NCBI GenBank assembly: GCA_030043175.1
Contig: JASHYD010000233.1
Coordinates: forward strand, 1-6,096
Source of the DNA: Xanthobacteraceae bacterium
Lineage (GTDB): Bacteria > Pseudomonadota > Alphaproteobacteria > Rhizobiales > Xanthobacteraceae
Length of the DNA stretch: 6,096 nt
Reading direction: 5' to 3'
The position numbers and the translations under genes were made by a program. The notes beneath the pieces were generated by a model. That model had not been told where the DNA came from. It made no database searches and worked only from the letters and a program-made list of their open reading frames with translations. Below, piece after piece: positions 5,657 to 6,096 of the stretch. How positions within the stretch are numbered: the stretch's first letter is position 1; each line of letters opens with the position of its first letter.

Positions 5657-6096
5657 TCAACTCGTGGCGATCGGGTGGGTTCGAGAGAGCGGCCCTCCCG
5701 ACGCCGGAGATGCCCTACGTTGAGCAATGGCAGCCGCATCGACCGAACCTTGTTCTGTAGGTGGCGAATTAGAGGAGGTGCCGATGCCGATCACCATCGA
5801 GAGCATGGCCCCCATGAATAGCCGGCGCCCAATGCTGATCGACCTCGTCTTCGAGGCCGATGAAGCCCTCCGGATCGGCCACAGGCTGGCGTTCCAGTAC
5901 GATGGAGTCGCCGCTCGGCATGATCAGCCCCGTCCACACCAGGAGCAGGCGGTCCTGTCCGAAGGCCACCTGGCTGTCATAGGTGCCGATGAGCTTTGCG
6001 CCTTGCGGGATTACGAGGTAGCGGCCGGTCGGGCTGTCATAGACGTCTCGGTGACCTCGCCTTCGTCGATGCCCTGCCGTGGCGAGAGCAGTCAAA
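5657..6096 (-). pseudogene. trbI: Frameshifted remnant of conjugal transfer gene trbI (VirB10 family)
   Basis: TrbI is the VirB10-like channel component of trb-type conjugative secretion systems, spanning the periplasm. On the minus strand, bases 6047 down to 5829 encode DVYDSPTGRYLVIPQG, KLIGTYDSQVAFGQ, LIMPSGDSIVLERQP and GLEDEVDQHW, in canonical TrbI order. Two frameshifts are visible. The canonical VTENVYDSPTGR is split: VTE is read at 6047-6055 in another frame, and one A of the expected AAC codon is missing between it and VYD. After HW (5829) one extra base breaks the expected HWGRLF; RLFMGAMLSMVIGIGT then continues in a new frame from 5824 to 5777. That frame runs without recognisable homology to a TGA at 5657-5659; the conserved TrbI C-terminus (PGFPVRVIV region) is missing. 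The VTE frame also meets a TGA at 6092-6094, and sequence upstream of 6055 is no longer recognisable. The gene is therefore dead, and no trb neighbours are visible before the window ends. Confidence 0.88.

Noticed and set aside
5077..5739. Minus-strand 220-codon frame
   Set aside because: It runs through the tRNA-Pro gene, where it yields the typical artefact RRDLNSRPLVPQTSALTG, and contains no recognisable domain.
5542..5760. Plus-strand open stretch with protein-like composition ending at TAG
   Set aside because: No start codon with ribosome site, no motif recognised, and it overlaps the tail of the trbI remnant on the other strand; cannot be supported as a gene.
1..6096. CRISPR array, riboswitch, toxin-antitoxin or defence system
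   Set aside because: No regularly spaced repeats, no recognisable riboswitch core upstream of metY, and no such gene families on either strand.

Overview
The window looks like a chromosomal segment of an alphaproteobacterium, most likely Hyphomicrobiales (Bradyrhizobium/Rhodoplanes-like). The grounds are high GC with GC-ending codons, a type-2 heme A synthase, a metY gene coupled to a CoA-binding protein, and an intergenic palindrome whose translation reads 'ERSEIR', typical of that order. Genus is not resolvable by reading.

Left part (1-2953, plus strand): the 3' end of an enoyl-CoA hydratase family gene (ECHDC3-like); a large interrupted inverted repeat; a small exported protein with a four-cysteine repeat; a palindromic repeat; then a two-gene unit, a CoA-binding Rossmann protein (1080-1673) whose stop overlaps the start of O-acetylhomoserine sulfhydrylase (metY, 1670-2953) as ATGA. 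The coupling suggests co-translation and a link between the CoA-binding protein and methionine/sulfur metabolism.

Middle part (2954-4876, minus strand): a convergent junction with a 9-bp inverted repeat, a YidB/DUF937 protein, and heme A synthase (ctaA), which makes the heme A cofactor of aa3-type cytochrome oxidase. The ctaA start is uncertain; an internal GTG at 4876 fits the family length best.

Right part (4877-6096): divergent from ctaA lies a tRNA-Pro(GGG) with a good sigma-70-type promoter and encoded CCA. Downstream of its 3' end the DNA becomes degenerate: about 400 bases without a supportable gene, with a hairpin and a perfect 12-bp tandem repeat, followed by a minus-strand remnant of conjugal transfer gene trbI (VirB10 family) with at least two frameshifts. 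A decayed trb-type conjugation gene beside a tRNA 3' end suggests the scar of an integrative conjugative element. I found no convincing novel system; the tRNA-linked conjugation remnant and the interrupted inverted repeat deserve the most attention.
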